Shown here piece by piece: positions 35,601-48,027 of a stretch of DNA of 64,000 nt. A model generated the notes under the pieces. It had not been told where the DNA came from and did no database searches. It worked only from the letters and a program-made list of their open reading frames with translations. How positions within the stretch are numbered: the stretch's first letter is position 1; each line of letters starts with the position of its first letter. Location of the stretch: contig CAIIXF020000003.1 in NCBI GenBank assembly GCA_903813345.2, forward strand, positions 9,256,218 through 9,320,217, in the 5' to 3' direction. The DNA is from Owenia fusiformis (lineage: Eukaryota > Annelida > Polychaeta > Sabellida > Oweniidae). The position numbers were made by a program, and so were the translations under genes.

Positions 35601-38593
35601 GACCATACCATTACATAGGTGATCAAAAGTAGGCAGCATCACCTTCATAATAGTAGATGATTACCATTCTCTATAAATACAGGGTTTAAGTAGAATTTTC
35701 GAGATATATATATATTTATCATTTATACTTCTTTGATTATATACTTAATATCAACCATTTCAGGTGAATAATGTACATCTCACTGGTGTCAGTTGAGAAG
35801 ATATTTATAGTTTTCAATGACTTAAGCTACTTTATGATGTAATACTTTGATATTTGAACTAAACCAGGCTTATATGGCATATACCATCGCTCGATACTGA
35901 CCAGTGACACCTGAGTTTTATAGTTATTGCATGAGAGGCAGGTTGAGAGAGAGGGGGGGGGGGGGGGTTGGGCTAGTAATAGAAACTGGAAGGGGGCAGC
36001 TTCAAGTATAAATCTCATAATACTTCGTTCTGGATTTACTAAGGAACATGTACATCTTCTAGGTCTTCTTCATATTCATCTCAATATATAGGATATTACA
36101 ATAAACATGATAGGTTAGTGTCCAAGACAAAACAATTACATAAGTGATCAAAAGTGGGAATCGCCCCAACAACAGTATATGGTTCATTCTCTACAAACAG
36201 AGGTCAACTTGAGTTTTAAGATCATCCAGTGATCTCCCCAGGTTTTCTTCTCAGGTTGGTACAAAATTTTCATTTTCACAATTCAGACCAAAATTGGTCA
36301 AAATATGCCAATTTTTCATGATTTTCTCACTTTCATGTGGGTGCATATGGATTTTCAGGTGGGTGCAAACATATTTTCAAAGGTGGGTGCTGCACCCACT
36401 TGCTTATGCTTGGAAGATCACTGTCATCTATACTTCTATTGTTTAAGAAATATAGACTGAAGAGCAGGTGTTATATTGACAAATATACTCCACATGGCTA
36501 GGCAAGGGAGTGAGGGGTCGAAAGCTTTTGTACCTAGCCCTAAGGGGTCATTGTCAATATCACGCCTGCTCTGAGGTATATATAACAATTCAAACATGAA
36601 AACTCCCCAAAATTTTTCGAATATTCAACTTATGGTCTGCCATTACTACAGCTCTCTTGATGTCACATATTACTCGTATTACCAAGGGTAGTGTTGACGA
36701 AATGAAATTTAGTATATTTCCTTAGGGCCCATCTGGGCCCAGAGAGTAATATTGTCACAAGGATCAGGAATAAACACATTTTCAATCCATCTCTCATGTG
36801 CATTTTTAAGATTACATATCTTTCATTTCATTTATTTATTCCTTCAATCAATGTGTTAGGATAAGCACAGAATACAGCAAAGTGTAGTGCTGCCATGCTG
36901 GACAAACAAAAGAAGACTGATTAATATAAAAAACATTTATCTTAAGCCACAATGTCTTACACCAGCAAAACCAGTTTTACCCCAAGTTTAGACCCCATAC
37001 TAAAACAATCAAAGACTATGAAGGAACTGACATCAGTCTTCTTCCACCTTGTCAAGAGCTTACTACAAAGCACTTATCGTGCATATGGCCCATATTGTAA
37101 ACCCTGACATTCCAGCAGGACATGGGTATTATAAGTTATTCAATGATTCGAGTGAAATACAGAAAATATTCTTCCCGAGAAGGTCATATTTCACGATGCG
37201 CTAGCAGAGTGAAATACAGACGTTCAAGGGAAGAATATTTTCTGTATTTCACGAGAAATCATTGAATAACGTTTTTATTCCATGATTACTCAGATAAAAC
37301 TCCCCTAAATCAAGTCCATTTCCTTGTCTTGAGACCGGAGAATCTTCAATTTCATTAGCTGGAACAGTGTAACGAAACGTTTTTTTCGACTATCATCTGC
37401 AATATTGGATTTTTACTAGTTCATGAAAACAAAGTGCATGCTTCATACTGATTTTTTTATAAATACAGATGAGTGTTTTTTATCCTAAAATAATAAATTG
37501 TGGTGATCACCGTATCATTTCCTGATATTCAAATCAGATATTTCTAGCAAAATGCAAATATTAGCATGCGTTGGTGTAAACAGATCGCCATGCCTCCTCC
37601 CAATTCTTTTACTAGCCCCCCTCTGTACCCCCCCCCATGCAATAACTATAACACTAAGATGTACATTATTTACTAGAAATGCTTGATATAAAATATAATC
37701 AAATAAGTCTAGTGTAAATGTATCTCAAAAGTCAAGTTAAACTCTGTTTTTATAGAGTATAGCAATCATCTACTATTATGGGGGCGACGCCCACTTTTGA
37801 TCACTCATGTAATTGTATGTTCTTTGACACTGACCAATCATGTAAATTGCAATATCCTTTATATTTAAACAAATGTTTGAACTGTACTGGTTATTTTGAG
37901 TGTGCTAAAATGTGCTGATATGTATGGATTCAAAAAATAATCCATATTCTACATGATGTACATGTTCAGGTTTTGCAAAATTAAGGATATTTTGAACGAA
38001 AATTGTGGTTTCCATGACAACCATGAGTGACAGAGCATTGAAATTTTACATACTACCTCAGCATGATCCAATCAACTTCCCATAAAATTATTATGATGAT
38101 TGAAGACTAACAGAATGATTTATTCAGTGATGATAAAGTACCCCCTGTAATTTTCCATTTTAGGGTCGAAAACGCCAATTTGACAACTTTCGCCCCGGAT
38201 ATGGCGCGTCAGACAAACATTTTCTGAAGTATCACATAAAAATACATAAGAAACAAGTAATTTCAATTTGTTCACGAACTAATACATTTTTGGGTGCTAG
38301 CTTACTACCTATTTGGTTATCGTAAGTAATTTTGTAATCAGTTTTTAGTTTTTACCATGTTGTTTTACCATGTAGTTTTATCATTGGAAAAGTCAGTACC
38401 CGAATTGTTCGCCGGGTAGTCGCGTTTCGTTCAGTGAATGATCTGCGCACGCATATTCATTTCTGATTCATCAAATTCTATTTTGTATTTTAGAGTGCAT
38501 CTCATGATACTGAAGAAAACTAAAGATCTACAGCCTGGAAGTACAGTGAACAGTAGTACTCAAGAATGTGATCGGAAAGAAGACTCTCCATGA
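32617..38593 (+). CDS. SLC46/PCFT-like major facilitator superfamily transporter
   Basis: There are three exons: 32617-33826, 33993-34149 and 38494-38593 (stop TGA 38591-38593), joined in phases 1 and 2; 488 aa. A short cytosolic N terminus (MDEKSVLLGK) precedes TM1. A long extracellular loop carries NETG and NLSD sequons. GTLSDKVGRWP (about residues 121-131) is MFS motif A after TM2. YLADVTTKENR (183-193) is the SLC46 signature. A central cytosolic loop and six further hydrophobic segments follow. Exon 3 encodes a hydrophilic tail, VHLMILKKTKDL to KEDSP. Relatives include the proton-coupled folate transporter and SLC46A2/A3; the substrate here cannot be read from the sequence. Taken alone the first frame would end at 33849 and the second at 34153. 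Donors GGTAACA and ATGTAAGC and acceptor TTTTAG show those stops are intronic. Intron 2 holds a 3.5-kb foldback element. Confidence 0.85.
34203..34372. repeat. Dispersed repeat fragment (CCTGGCCAAAAA / GCAAATCCTGGCTA family), copy 1
   Basis: The phrases CATGCAGTTTTTCA, GGTGATTTTGGCCAT and GGCAAATCCTGGCTACGAGC match, in order, the copy at 50942-51136. The left end is degraded. Confidence 0.55.
36461..36572. repeat. Nested hairpin, 21-bp arms
   Basis: AGAGCAGGTGTTATATTGACA (36461-36481) pairs with 36552-36572 with two mismatches around a 70-bp loop, inside the 3.5-kb foldback element. Confidence 0.5.
37136..37269. mobile_element. Nested MITE hairpin, ~41-bp arms
   Basis: TTATTCAATGATTCGAGTGA... 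(37136-37176) pairs with ...CGAGAAATCATTGAATAA (37228-37269) with few mismatches. A similar arm, TCATTCAATAACTTAC, occurs at 34718, suggesting more than one insertion of the family. Confidence 0.6.
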
Positions 38594-38755
38594 AATGTTT
38601 GTTTTGCTGTTATAATGAACACATATACTAAAGTAACCAAATATCAGTGATACCCCAGTGTTCAAGGAACCGAATTATATACAGTATCCAAACTATTTTT
38701 AAACTATTTTTAAATTTGTGTTGGAGATGACGAGGGAGACCACATAATATTTTAT

Positions 38756-39036
38756 ACTTCTTCTCAGCTATATGTCAAAAGTGTTCACTGTAATTTATAA
38801 TAATAACCGCGTATACCATAAGATAATGATGTCCTACAATGGCATTGCAGTTATGAAGGCGCCGTTATTAAAATGGAAAAGAAATACAAATTTGAATAAA
38901 TTGTCACAAACGAGAGCATTTTTACAATCTAAAAATAATTAGATATGCAATAATTATCATTTACCAACGCCAACGCAATCTCATTTGTCCACGTCAAACA
39001 CTTGGCAATATGGGCATTGTTTACTTTCGACAGGTT
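38756..39036 (-). pseudogene. Truncated stray copy of a gene B chitin-binding-like exon plus its intron
   Basis: 38756-38960 closely matches the intron next to the chitin-binding-like exons of gene B (compare 19660-19840 and 22180-22835), including GTCACAAACGAGAGCATTTT and the donor-side ATCATTTACCAACG. About 75 bp of exon follow (antisense of VESKQCPYCQVFDVD...), then homology stops abruptly at CGACAGGTTAAG (about 39036). One cysteine codon is altered (CAATCTCATTTGTCC). It is 12.7 kb from gene B, beyond the SLC46-like gene, so this is a dead dispersed duplicate. Confidence 0.75.
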
Positions 39037-39086
39037 AAGAACAGAATTAGTGAAATACAATCTTTATTTTTTAACTAAATTCTTAC

Positions 39087-39237
39087 CTGCAATGTAGTCT
39101 TTTTAATCTGTTTCTGTGACCTTCCGTCGTCCTTGTACTTCAGCTCGGCGTTTATAAACAGGTTTGAGTGTAAAGGAGTGGTATCGATATGGAGAACTTT
39201 TTGAACACACGTTTCTCTTAAACCAGTCATAAAAAAT
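39087..39237 (-). CDS. Candidate orphan exon, 50 codons
   Basis: On the minus strand an acceptor (AATTTTTAG) and a consensus donor (CAG then GTAAGA) bracket an open frame reading FFMTGLRETCVQKVLHIDTT and ending KQIKKTTLQ. The composition is hydrophilic and protein-like and the codons look normal, but I do not recognise the family and found no partner exons nearby. It begins just past the truncated gene B fragment, so it may be a displaced exon of another gene. Confidence 0.25.
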
Positions 39238-39364
39238 CTAAAAATTTAACACATCGTCAATTTAATGGTCATCTTTTGAATGGTAACAATATAATCCGAA
39301 ATATATATATATATACTTTCATCTATAAACACTTGTTTTGTTCTTGGTATCATGTTTCCAGAGT

Positions 39365-39679
39365 GAAATGAAACATCTTTCCGAACCTCATTGGAACAAA
39401 ACGACATAAACACAACATGTTTAGGTCTCTCAATATTGTAATTGTACAAAGGAAATTTTGGTTGATTTTAAAAAAGTATCTTGTTAATGAAATAAAGGGT
39501 TTATCTTGATTTTTATCTATTTTGGGGGGATATTGTTTTAATTTTTTGAATACTTTTTTAAAATCAACCAAATCAAACCAATCAACCTTTGTATAACTAT
39601 AATATTGAGAGGTCGAAAAACATGTTGTATACGCTATTTTGTTCCAATAAGGTTCGTAAAGATATTTTATTTCATTAAG
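39365..39679. mobile_element. Foldback element, ~115-bp arms
   Basis: 39365-39480 and 39550-39679 are imperfect reverse complements. Paired phrases include AACATGTT, TCTCAATATTGTAA, TTGGTTGATTTTAAAAAAGT and ATTGGAACAAAA. It abuts the next element at 39679. Confidence 0.6.
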
Positions 39680-40766
39680 GAAAACCTCAAATAACTTTTG
39701 TAAATGGCAAGTAAACTTAATGAAACTTTTCACACATACTTTAAGGCACATAATATACACTATCCGGAAATTTTAAGACAATTGATTAATTTTAACACAA
39801 AATATTACATCAAAAAGACCGATGTGACTTTTTCCAAGTTTGTGACGTCAAACTTACTCAAGATTGCCAAACTGACCAAAGTCTGGCTGCTCTGTAAAAC
39901 TAAGCGGACAAAGGTATTTATAATTGGTATATACAAAGCTAATTATGAGCAATCAGAATATGTTATAGACTCTATAATAATGACTCGGCGTGTCCGTTGC
40001 CATGTTGTTGATGTTTATAGACCAGTGATGTCACAAGTAAATCTCATCTTGCACGTGTGACTTTTTAGGATGAAAGATGGCAATATCTTGCATGGGGTAA
40101 AGATGGCTGTATCTTTGTTAGTCATATGAGAAAGCTGCAACAATGCAAAAGTCCTTACACCTGTGTCGTATAACAATGTTGTCGTATAACAATTAGTATT
40201 TTGTGACTAATGTGTCAATTTGATTTTCTCACAGGTTTATCTTCTAAATACTCTTGATGTAATTTTTGTATTTAATTCAAACGAATCTATCATATTTTCA
40301 TTTAATTGCAATAATTCTGAATCATAATGCATCGAACATTGACATATTAATGATAGCAGTGCTTATTGTGATGACCTATATCTGAATTCTTCAAATATTT
40401 TTGGGCAGGAAAGGGTTAAGTGTAGTATAACATGGTCTAGGGCTGTTGATAAAATGTATGGGGACATCCAGAGTAATAATTAGCATTTTATATATAAAGA
40501 CCTTTGTCTGCGTACTTTTACAGAGCAACCTGATTTAAAGTGATTTTGGTCAGTTTGGCGATCCGAGGTAGGTTTGACGTCAAAAATTGGAAAAAGTCAC
40601 ATCGGTGTTTTAGGTATAAGCTATGTTCTAAATGTGATATTTTGAGAAAAAATTAATCAACTGTCTCCAAATTTACACAGAAGGTGTATAATATATGCCT
40701 TAAATTATGTAAGAAAAGTCTCATCACGTTTACTTGCCATTTACAAAAGTTATTTGAGGTTTTCCT
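39679..40766. mobile_element. 1.1-kb non-autonomous element with ~230-bp TIRs
   Basis: The left arm AGGAAAACCTCAAATAACTT... through CGATGTGACTTTTTCCAA and GCCAAACTGACCAAA is mirrored at 40530-40766. No meaningful frame crosses it; the 118-codon frame at 39704-40060 lies mostly in the arm. Confidence 0.65.
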
Positions 40767-40989
40767 AAATAGGAAAAGACTTTTGATACAGAGGGTATTC
40801 GTTTTGGTAAATCTTCCATTAATTAGAAGCCCTTTATTGGTCCAAAAGAAGTGTGGAACGTCTGTACCGTTTTCAGTAACTTTGTATTAGATCAGATCTG
40901 GCTTTCAACAAAATCCTTGCAGAAGAATGAGTTGTCAATAGTCAGTTTATCTCAGTTCAAATGTAAAGTAAAAAGCTAATTCAACGTTT

Positions 40990-41395
40990 TTATGTTATGG
41001 TTCAAATCTGACTTTAGATTTGACCTTCAATGACCTTCCTAAGGTCAAAAAAGGTCAAAAGGTATTTTTCCAACTTGCTTCAAAGTGACCATTTTTTTTA
41101 AAAATCATCTATAAGTTCTCAACAGTTCAATGTGACTATAGAATTGACCTTCAGTGGCCTTCAATGACATTCTCAAGGTCAAAAAAGATTTGACCTTCAA
41201 TGACATTCTCAAGGTCAAAAAGTTCAAAAAAGGTATTTTTTCAACTTGCTTCAAAGTAACCATTTTTTCAAAATCATCTACAAGTTATCAGAAGTTCAAA
41301 TCTGACTTGGGATTGACCAATTTCCTTTTTTTCAAAATGATCTAAAAGTTCTCAACAGTTCAAATCTGACTATTTGACTTTCAATGTGGCGTCAG
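40990..41395. repeat. Degenerate tandem repeat around TTGACCTTCAATGAC / CAAGGTCAAAAAA
   Basis: Phrases TTTGACCTTCAATGAC, CAAGGTCAAAA, CAACTTGCTTCAAAGT and AGTTCTCAACAGTTCAA recur three or four times with irregular spacing of 60-180 bp. AGGTCA is a nuclear-receptor half-site by sequence, but the setting is a decayed repeat. Confidence 0.5.
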
Positions 41396-43572
41396 TTTAG
41401 CAGATTACTCTACTGACTCCCTAACAACAAATAGTCTATTTACAAACGAACGAACGAACTCGAATGGTTGGGTCCTCGAGAATTTTGAGCAAGCTTAAAT
41501 TTTCTGATTGTCGTCGATCACGTTCTGCAATTAGAACTGGTGACAACGTACTTAAAACGAGCTGGACCACTACGAACGGAACTGTTGTCCTAGTAGGGAC
41601 GTTTTAAAACGAGTTGAATTCTCCATTTCGCTGTTCGCTCTTTGAATCAGAACGTTCGCATATATGGTGCATATATGTACTCAAAAAGGACAAAATTTGA
41701 TTGGTCAATATTTTTCAACGATGCATTTCGTGTAGCTATTTGTGAGACCCGAAAGTTCTAAATCAAATTAATTACGCAATTTTGTTTTTACACCCGCAAG
41801 CTAAATAAAAAAATGACACCATCGGAATTCTTCTTCTTTGTCATTGAATTAATAGTCAGTATACCAGATTTAATCAATAAAAGATTATACAATTAACAAC
41901 AAAATTCGGAAACGAGTATGTAAGATTTGCTTTCGAACCACTAAACTTGACCTAGATAATAGCGACGTGTCTTCTTTGGTCAAATGCTCAGTTGTTTGTG
42001 GGTTTTCAACGTAACTCTATAATGTAATATGAAGATGAGTACTTTTATTCAGTTGTTGCATCGATGTTACAGTTTGTAGTGCGGTAATATTGGCATGAAC
42101 GTGTTGAAAGTCGAATGGAATTGCTTTTTCCAATATGGCGACTAGTCACGTGACTTCTTCTCTTCCGGAATATACTCCCATTTTCAATCATTGTTTTCAC
42201 CCCGTTAGGAGCCAATAAAATGAAAAAAAATATATGTTATATAAAGATTATTAAAAGACTAATTGTTTCTGATAGTTTGTTTTCTCCGATCGCATGGAGA
42301 TTCGATCGAAAATATCGCTTGAAAAATGGGTATGAAAATCCCCATGTTAAACCAACGGGGAAAAACAAGGTAGAAAAATTTTGTTCCCCCGCGAACTGCA
42401 TCATGGGAAATATTTTGACCTTATAAGGAAAAACTTTCGCGCCATCTTTATTAGAGATTCAATACTACCGAATCCGCGATTTTAAGAATTGTCTGACAAC
42501 GTATTGAGAACGAGGTAGGACAAACTGCAAACGGGTTTAAGTGTGAACGAGTGAGGAAAATATAGGGTGATTTGAATCATTTCAAAATTCGATGGTGACG
42601 AGATGACCTACTAGACCTGTAGACTAAGAACGCAATTGACGTAATTCGACCCTACTAGGGACGCGTTCACGAATTGTGTAATCGCAGATATCAATATTGC
42701 AGTACGTATACTCACCGACATTGTGCGACCTGAGCGAACTGCGAATGAGATGGACGTATCGAAGACGTTTATGAACAAAATAGCTAATTATTTTAGACAT
42801 ATTTCCCGACCACAGCTAGCCCGTTTTACGACTTTTTTGAATGACTAGAAAGAACGGTTGAGATATAGCTTGGTGTGATAGGGGGTTAGTTTTTTTCTGT
42901 ACGATTGTGTTTTTCCTTTAATACTAATTAACCAAATTCCACAAAGGCCAAAATGTATTGATATTCAATTCATTTATGCGCCTTCTATAAATGAAAATCC
43001 AAACAAAGATATTTTAATTTTTGATTGATATTTTTATTCTAGATAAACTCGTGTTTGTCCATTAACAAATACTTACTTTGAATTCAAGTAATTAAATAAT
43101 AAAATGCTCTTGGATATATATAAAAAAACATTCAAGTTGAAAACATCTGAATTGTAATTGTATACTATAGAAATTGTCAACTCAATACTAATTGTATTAC
43201 TATATATCATACAAGGTATTTGAGTCAATCTACTTTTTGAACAGTCCTCATATGAATTATATTAGTACACGTACATATACAGAAAATTTCTCTTTTAATA
43301 TGAATATACCTTCATAACACTTTCAGAGCTATTTCACTGAGCATTCATTTTAATAATTTAAAGGACCAGTAGTTGTAAGTCTACGTAAATAACCGTTAAT
43401 TATAACTGTATATCAAGTTTTTCAGATAAACAACTCTAAAGTGAACAATTTTTTGAATTTATTTCAAAATTAACTTTCTCGTAAATCGAGACGATAATAT
43501 CAATGTCCAAAGTTACAAATTCCGAAGGTAATTTCCAAAATTTCATTCCGATTCCGTTTCATGCCAGCCCTG
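41396..43572. other. Gene-free stretch
   Basis: Nothing with coding support was found. GC-richer patches at 41440-41660 and 42480-42760 contain phrases such as CGAACGAACGAACTCG and ACTACGAACGGAACTG but no frame or clear inverted termini. A 68-codon frame at 42220 lacks any family resemblance or splice context. Confidence 0.4.
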
Positions 43573-43574
43573 TA

Positions 43575-43750
43575 CAGTAGAACCTGCTGAGTGGAACACC
43601 TCTGTAAGTGGAACACCTCACAAGTGGAACAGTGTTTTTAAAGTCCCGTTGTCTATCTACTCCATCTTAGTGAACCTCTGTAAGTGGAACACCTCCAAGT
43701 GGAACACCTTTTTCGGTCCCTAGGGTGTTCCACTTACACAGGTTCTACTG
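43575..43750. mobile_element. Pogo/Tigger-type MITE, TA target site
   Basis: CAGTAGAACCTG at 43575 and its complement CAGGTTCTACTG ending at 43750 are flanked by TA on both sides. The homology extends inward over AAGTGGAACACC, and that phrase is repeated internally. CAGTRGAACCT ends with a TA duplication are typical of pogo/Tigger non-autonomous elements. Confidence 0.75.
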
Positions 43751-44034
43751 TATATACTAATGTGTACATGGTAGTTGTTCATGTTTGGAGACAAACATGG
43801 CTATTTGCATTGATATTCATTTGACAACTATGCCAATAGATCAACTAAAATGGTGTTGATCGATGTAAACATGGTGGTAACAATAAAACGGTGGGTACAA
43901 TAATGCATTACACAATAATTGCCTACATGTTTACTTTTGATAAATCTCAGGGGATCTTTTTGTTTGTGACAAAGGTTTTGGCAAGCAAAGAATTTAGTGT
44001 TCAATGTTGATTTGATTTAACAACATTCAGCATT

Positions 44035-44430
44035 TTAATATGCAAGTGCAGTCTACTCATGTACAAGGGCTTTCTGCTCATGCACAAGTACAGAGGGCTC
44101 ATGCACAAATGCAGTCTGCTCATACACAGATGTCATTTGCTTATGGACAAGTGCAGTCTGCTCATGTGCAAGTGCAGTCTGCTCATGTGCAAGTGCAGTC
44201 TGCTCATGTGCAAGTACAGAAGGCTCATGTGCAAGTGCAGTCTGCTCATGCAGAGATGTAATTTGCTAATGGCCTGCTTATGTTAAAGTGCAGTCTGCTC
44301 ATGTACAAGTCCAGTCTGCTCATACACAAGCGCAATTTGCTCATGAACAAGTGCTTTCTGCTCATACACAAGTGCAGACTGCTCATGCACAGATGTCATT
44401 TGCTCATGAACAAGTGCAGTCTGCTCATAT
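44035..44430. repeat. 21-bp minisatellite (GTGCAGTCTGCTCATGTGCAA)
   Basis: About 17 imperfect copies. Because 21 is a multiple of three, two frames stay open for 70+ codons (heptads such as VQSAHVQ), but nothing else suggests coding. Confidence 0.8.
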
Positions 44431-44609
44431 TTTATGCAATTTAGAGTATTGTCTTCATGTTTGTTAACTTTATTTCTTGCTTATGTCTCTCTGATCCACT
44501 CTATTTTACATTTCAAACCAAGACCCAATCATCTTTGATACTTGATTCTTTAGTTGATGCTGTTCACTTGTATAAAGTAAATATTTCTACCAGTTATTCA
44601 TCGCCTCTT

Positions 44610-44795
44610 CGCTATGCCTGTGGCCAGCTTTTGCCATGGAGGGGGCTCAGTTTTTTAAAAAACTCCAGGGGGTTCTAATGTGCGGATCTTATCCCTAAGT
44701 TAACTAAAAAGTGCTCAAAATGGTGAAAAACTGCATGGGTTTTGAAATAATCTTTGACCACTCTGGCTATAGGCCTGCTAAAGCTGCATGAACAA
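44610..44795. repeat. Dispersed repeat fragment, copy 2 (diverged)
   Basis: It contains TGGTGAAAAACTGCATG and CTCTGGCTATAGGCCTG, matching the order of elements in the copy at 50942-51136 with heavy divergence. Confidence 0.4.
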
Positions 44796-45063
44796 TTTTT
44801 CACTGGATTTGCTTCTGTCACCAGAATGACATATTTTAAAAACTCCACAATTGCAGACTGATGAGAGTCAAGGTCAAAAATGATCAGGTCTTGTCCATTA
44901 AATATACTGTATACTACACTGAATTGGTCTCTTTCTGTTCAAAAGGTGGTGCTGATTTCAATATGTTTCTCCCACTAGATGTCACTTTCATCCAATGTCA
45001 AATAATCATTTTCTTCATCCAATATGGATGGAAGACCACTGATCAATATTGGAAACCTAGAAT

Positions 45064-45420
45064 TTAACAATGCACATTCAATAGTCTACAATTCAACAAT
45101 GTACATTCAAGGGTTTAGAATTTAACAATGAACATTCAGAAGTCTAGAAATCAAAAATGAACATTCAGGAGGCTAGAAATCAACATTGTACTGTACATTC
45201 AAGAGTTTAAAATTTAAGAATGCATGTTCAAGAATCTAGAATTCAACAGTGTACATCCAAGAATCAAAAAATTCAAAAACATATAACATTCAAGAATCCA
45301 GATTTTAACAAAGTGAACATTCAATAATATAGGACTACAGATTCAAAAATGCACATCCATTCAAGAATTCATCAAAACACATTCAAAAATCAATGATGCA
45401 CATTCGTGTACAGAATTGAA
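45064..45420. repeat. Degenerate ~32-bp minisatellite
   Basis: Variants of ATTCAACAATGTACATTCAA with AGAGTCTAGA recur about ten times. No coding frame is seen. Confidence 0.6.
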
Positions 45421-48027
45421 CATATGGTACAAATATGGTATTTTCGGGAATCAGCTCCTCATTCTTTTAATATGTGTGTTCTACTGCAAAAAGTATGATA
45501 TATATAAGATACTTATAATTATCATATTTTGCTATTTATACTTATGACAATTGCAAGTTACCTCAAATTTATCATAATGTAACATAAATTATGTAGACTT
45601 AAAATTAAGATAATGTGGATATATATAACAACAAAAAATAATAGTTAGCGCCTATATTTTACCGTGCATTATATTTGGTTGTGCATCAAAAATTTCGTCT
45701 GCATATCAAATTTTAAACTAACACGAGAAAAGTGCCTATTTTTTAATCAACTTTTGTCTAAAATTACATACAATTTGGCACAATTTTGGATTTTATTTCA
45801 AATTATGAAAAGAAGTATACGGAGACGAGTTACTATGCAACTTTGCGAGAATTTTGTGTAAACCTGAAAAATTCTTCTTTACACGTTTTTTCATCAAAAT
45901 GCTTTAGTGGCAACACAAATACACCAGCCATGTAACTCTAACCAGATAACACAAACATGCGATTTACATCTATTGTCCATTAGTTAGAGACGAGGTGAGT
46001 ATTTCAAAGCTGTCCAAATATGTGGTTTATTCAATCCAGATTAACCCTCGAAAATATGGAGATACATACCCCTCTTAAAAATGTAGCAATTCATAACTTT
46101 GTGGGTAATGGGTTGTCCCGCGACAAGCTTATATGAGCCCCCCTCCCCCTCCCCTCTACTTGACTAAACACCTCTCACAGTATCTAGTAATGAATTCATA
46201 TCAATGACAAAACAGTACGCGTTACTAGACCTTGTTGTAGAGGGGGGGGGTCACAAGGACTTGTAGCTGGACTATAGATAATGGGGTATGGATTAAAATA
46301 CTGACCTCATCCCTATTTGTCAAACAGAATATACGATTTTGATCAATCCACATCAATTTTGTAATAATTAAATGAAACAGAAGAATAAAGTATAAAGACA
46401 TGTAATCGATACCATATAATTGTATAGAAATACAAGAAAAAGACACATTATTTTAATTTTACAGAAAAATGAAATGGTATAAACAGACAGACATTTTTGA
46501 TCAAGAAAAAATGTCAATAGTGATTAACTACTAAGCATCTTTATGATTGGTGGTATATGCCTGCAGTTAAACAGGAAACGATTCAACTGTGACTACTTTT
46601 GAGTCACAAGTTGCCTTCAGATAAGTGACAAAAATTACAATTCCAAGATGGCGGGTCCCTACTGCAAGGAAGACACTTTTGCTCATTCCAAATACAAGTT
46701 GATTATCTCCATGCAAACACTGTTGCTCAACAATGGTAAGTCTATATACAACAAGTTGAAAAATTGTTTGGCTCGATCCTCTGCGATCAGACTTATTTAC
46801 AACTACAAATTTGTGACACTGTTTGAGTCATATCTACATGTGAAGTGATATGTACATGTAAAGTCATGTTTTTATATAGTCACGTTTTTATATAGTCACG
46901 TTTTCATATAGTCATGTCTTTATATATATGAGTCATATCTCCATGATGAGCTCAACAGACTAAAACATTTTACACATTCACTCAAAAAAATTCACACATG
47001 AAATCCTTGAAATGACTTTCTCAAAATCAAATCTTAAAATACAAATTCACGCCTTCACTGAACTCAAATGACATCAAGGTTTAGCTGACATCAATTCACT
47101 GAATTTCAGTGACATCATAATTAATTTCAGTGACACCAACGTTTATGATTATTAAATTTTAGATACAACATGGAGAAAGGCAGTTATCGTTTTCCATTCA
47201 TGACATTCCCCCGAGCCCAACCAACAGCCTCAGCACCCGTACCGACAACATGACGTCCTTGGTTCCTGAAATACATAGCCATATACAACATTGAACGATC
47301 ATGCTACCAATGTACCATATAAAAGAGGTTTTCACATTCATAAAATGGGAGCATTCACATATTCATTGAATTTTCAATTTTTGTATAAGTTGGTATTACA
47401 TGTATCACAGAAGCTTATTTGATAGCTTGTTATAATAAGACATGACTTGTTAAGGTCATCCTCACAGATTGCCTAAGGTCCTTGATCTTTGGTTAATATG
47501 GCAAATGTTTCTAATTAAATATTTCTATCATACTAATATTTATTATGCTGCATTAGTAAGACAAGTATATATTGAAAATTCTGTGAAAAATTAATTCGAA
47601 TATTTAACATGTTGTTAAAAAATAGTAGAGAAATATTATTAGAATGATCACCCCTCGTATCAGACTCATGAAAAATCTTTCCCATAAAAATTATAACTTG
47701 TTCAATTAATTCATGCTATTAACACCATATTGATTCTTCTTCAAAAGAAATATCTCAAATTCAGCTAAAAAAGGGGAAAAACATTTAGAATCAAGCGAAG
47801 AAAATACAATACAAATAAATATGCATTAAGTAATCATATAAGCATATGAATGTAGAAAACAACAATAAATAAGCAAAAATTGATAGGCAAAGCTTTGTCA
47901 ATAATTTATAAAATAAAAGAATCACCATAGCAAACAATTATTTTAAACCAGGTAATTTACTTACTTAATATGCATTGTAAGGACCTCTTTAAATCATTTT
48001 ACTTAAAATATGTTTTAAAATCTTATT
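45421..48027. other. Gene-free stretch up to the phospholipase C gamma 3' end
   Basis: No supported exon was found. A short repeat of TCACGTTTTTATATAG occurs at about 46860-46930. The last 600 bp before 48028 should contain the 3' UTR of the minus-strand gene. Confidence 0.4.

Larger units (their letters stand above)
34788..38309. mobile_element. 3.5-kb foldback element in SLC46-like intron 2
   Basis: The left end GGTAGTAAGCTAGCACCC (34788-) is the reverse complement of GGGTGCTAGCTTACTACC ending at 38309. Both ends are flanked by TA (34786-34787, 38310-38311). The arms continue for roughly 500 bp or more, e.g. TTTGTCTGACGCGCC and CTGTAATTTTCCATTTTAGG, with phrases such as GTGATCAAAAGTGGG recurring further in (35290, 35620, 36148 and inverted at 37790). 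No transposase frame is visible, so it is non-autonomous. Smaller hairpins are nested inside it. Confidence 0.7.

Noticed and set aside
39704-40060. 118-codon open frame on +
   Set aside because: It lies largely inside the inverted arm of a non-autonomous element, has no domain resemblance, and its counterpart in the opposite arm is broken.
44040-44261. 73-codon frame with heptad repeats
   Set aside because: It is a by-product of a 21-bp minisatellite; two overlapping frames are equally open.
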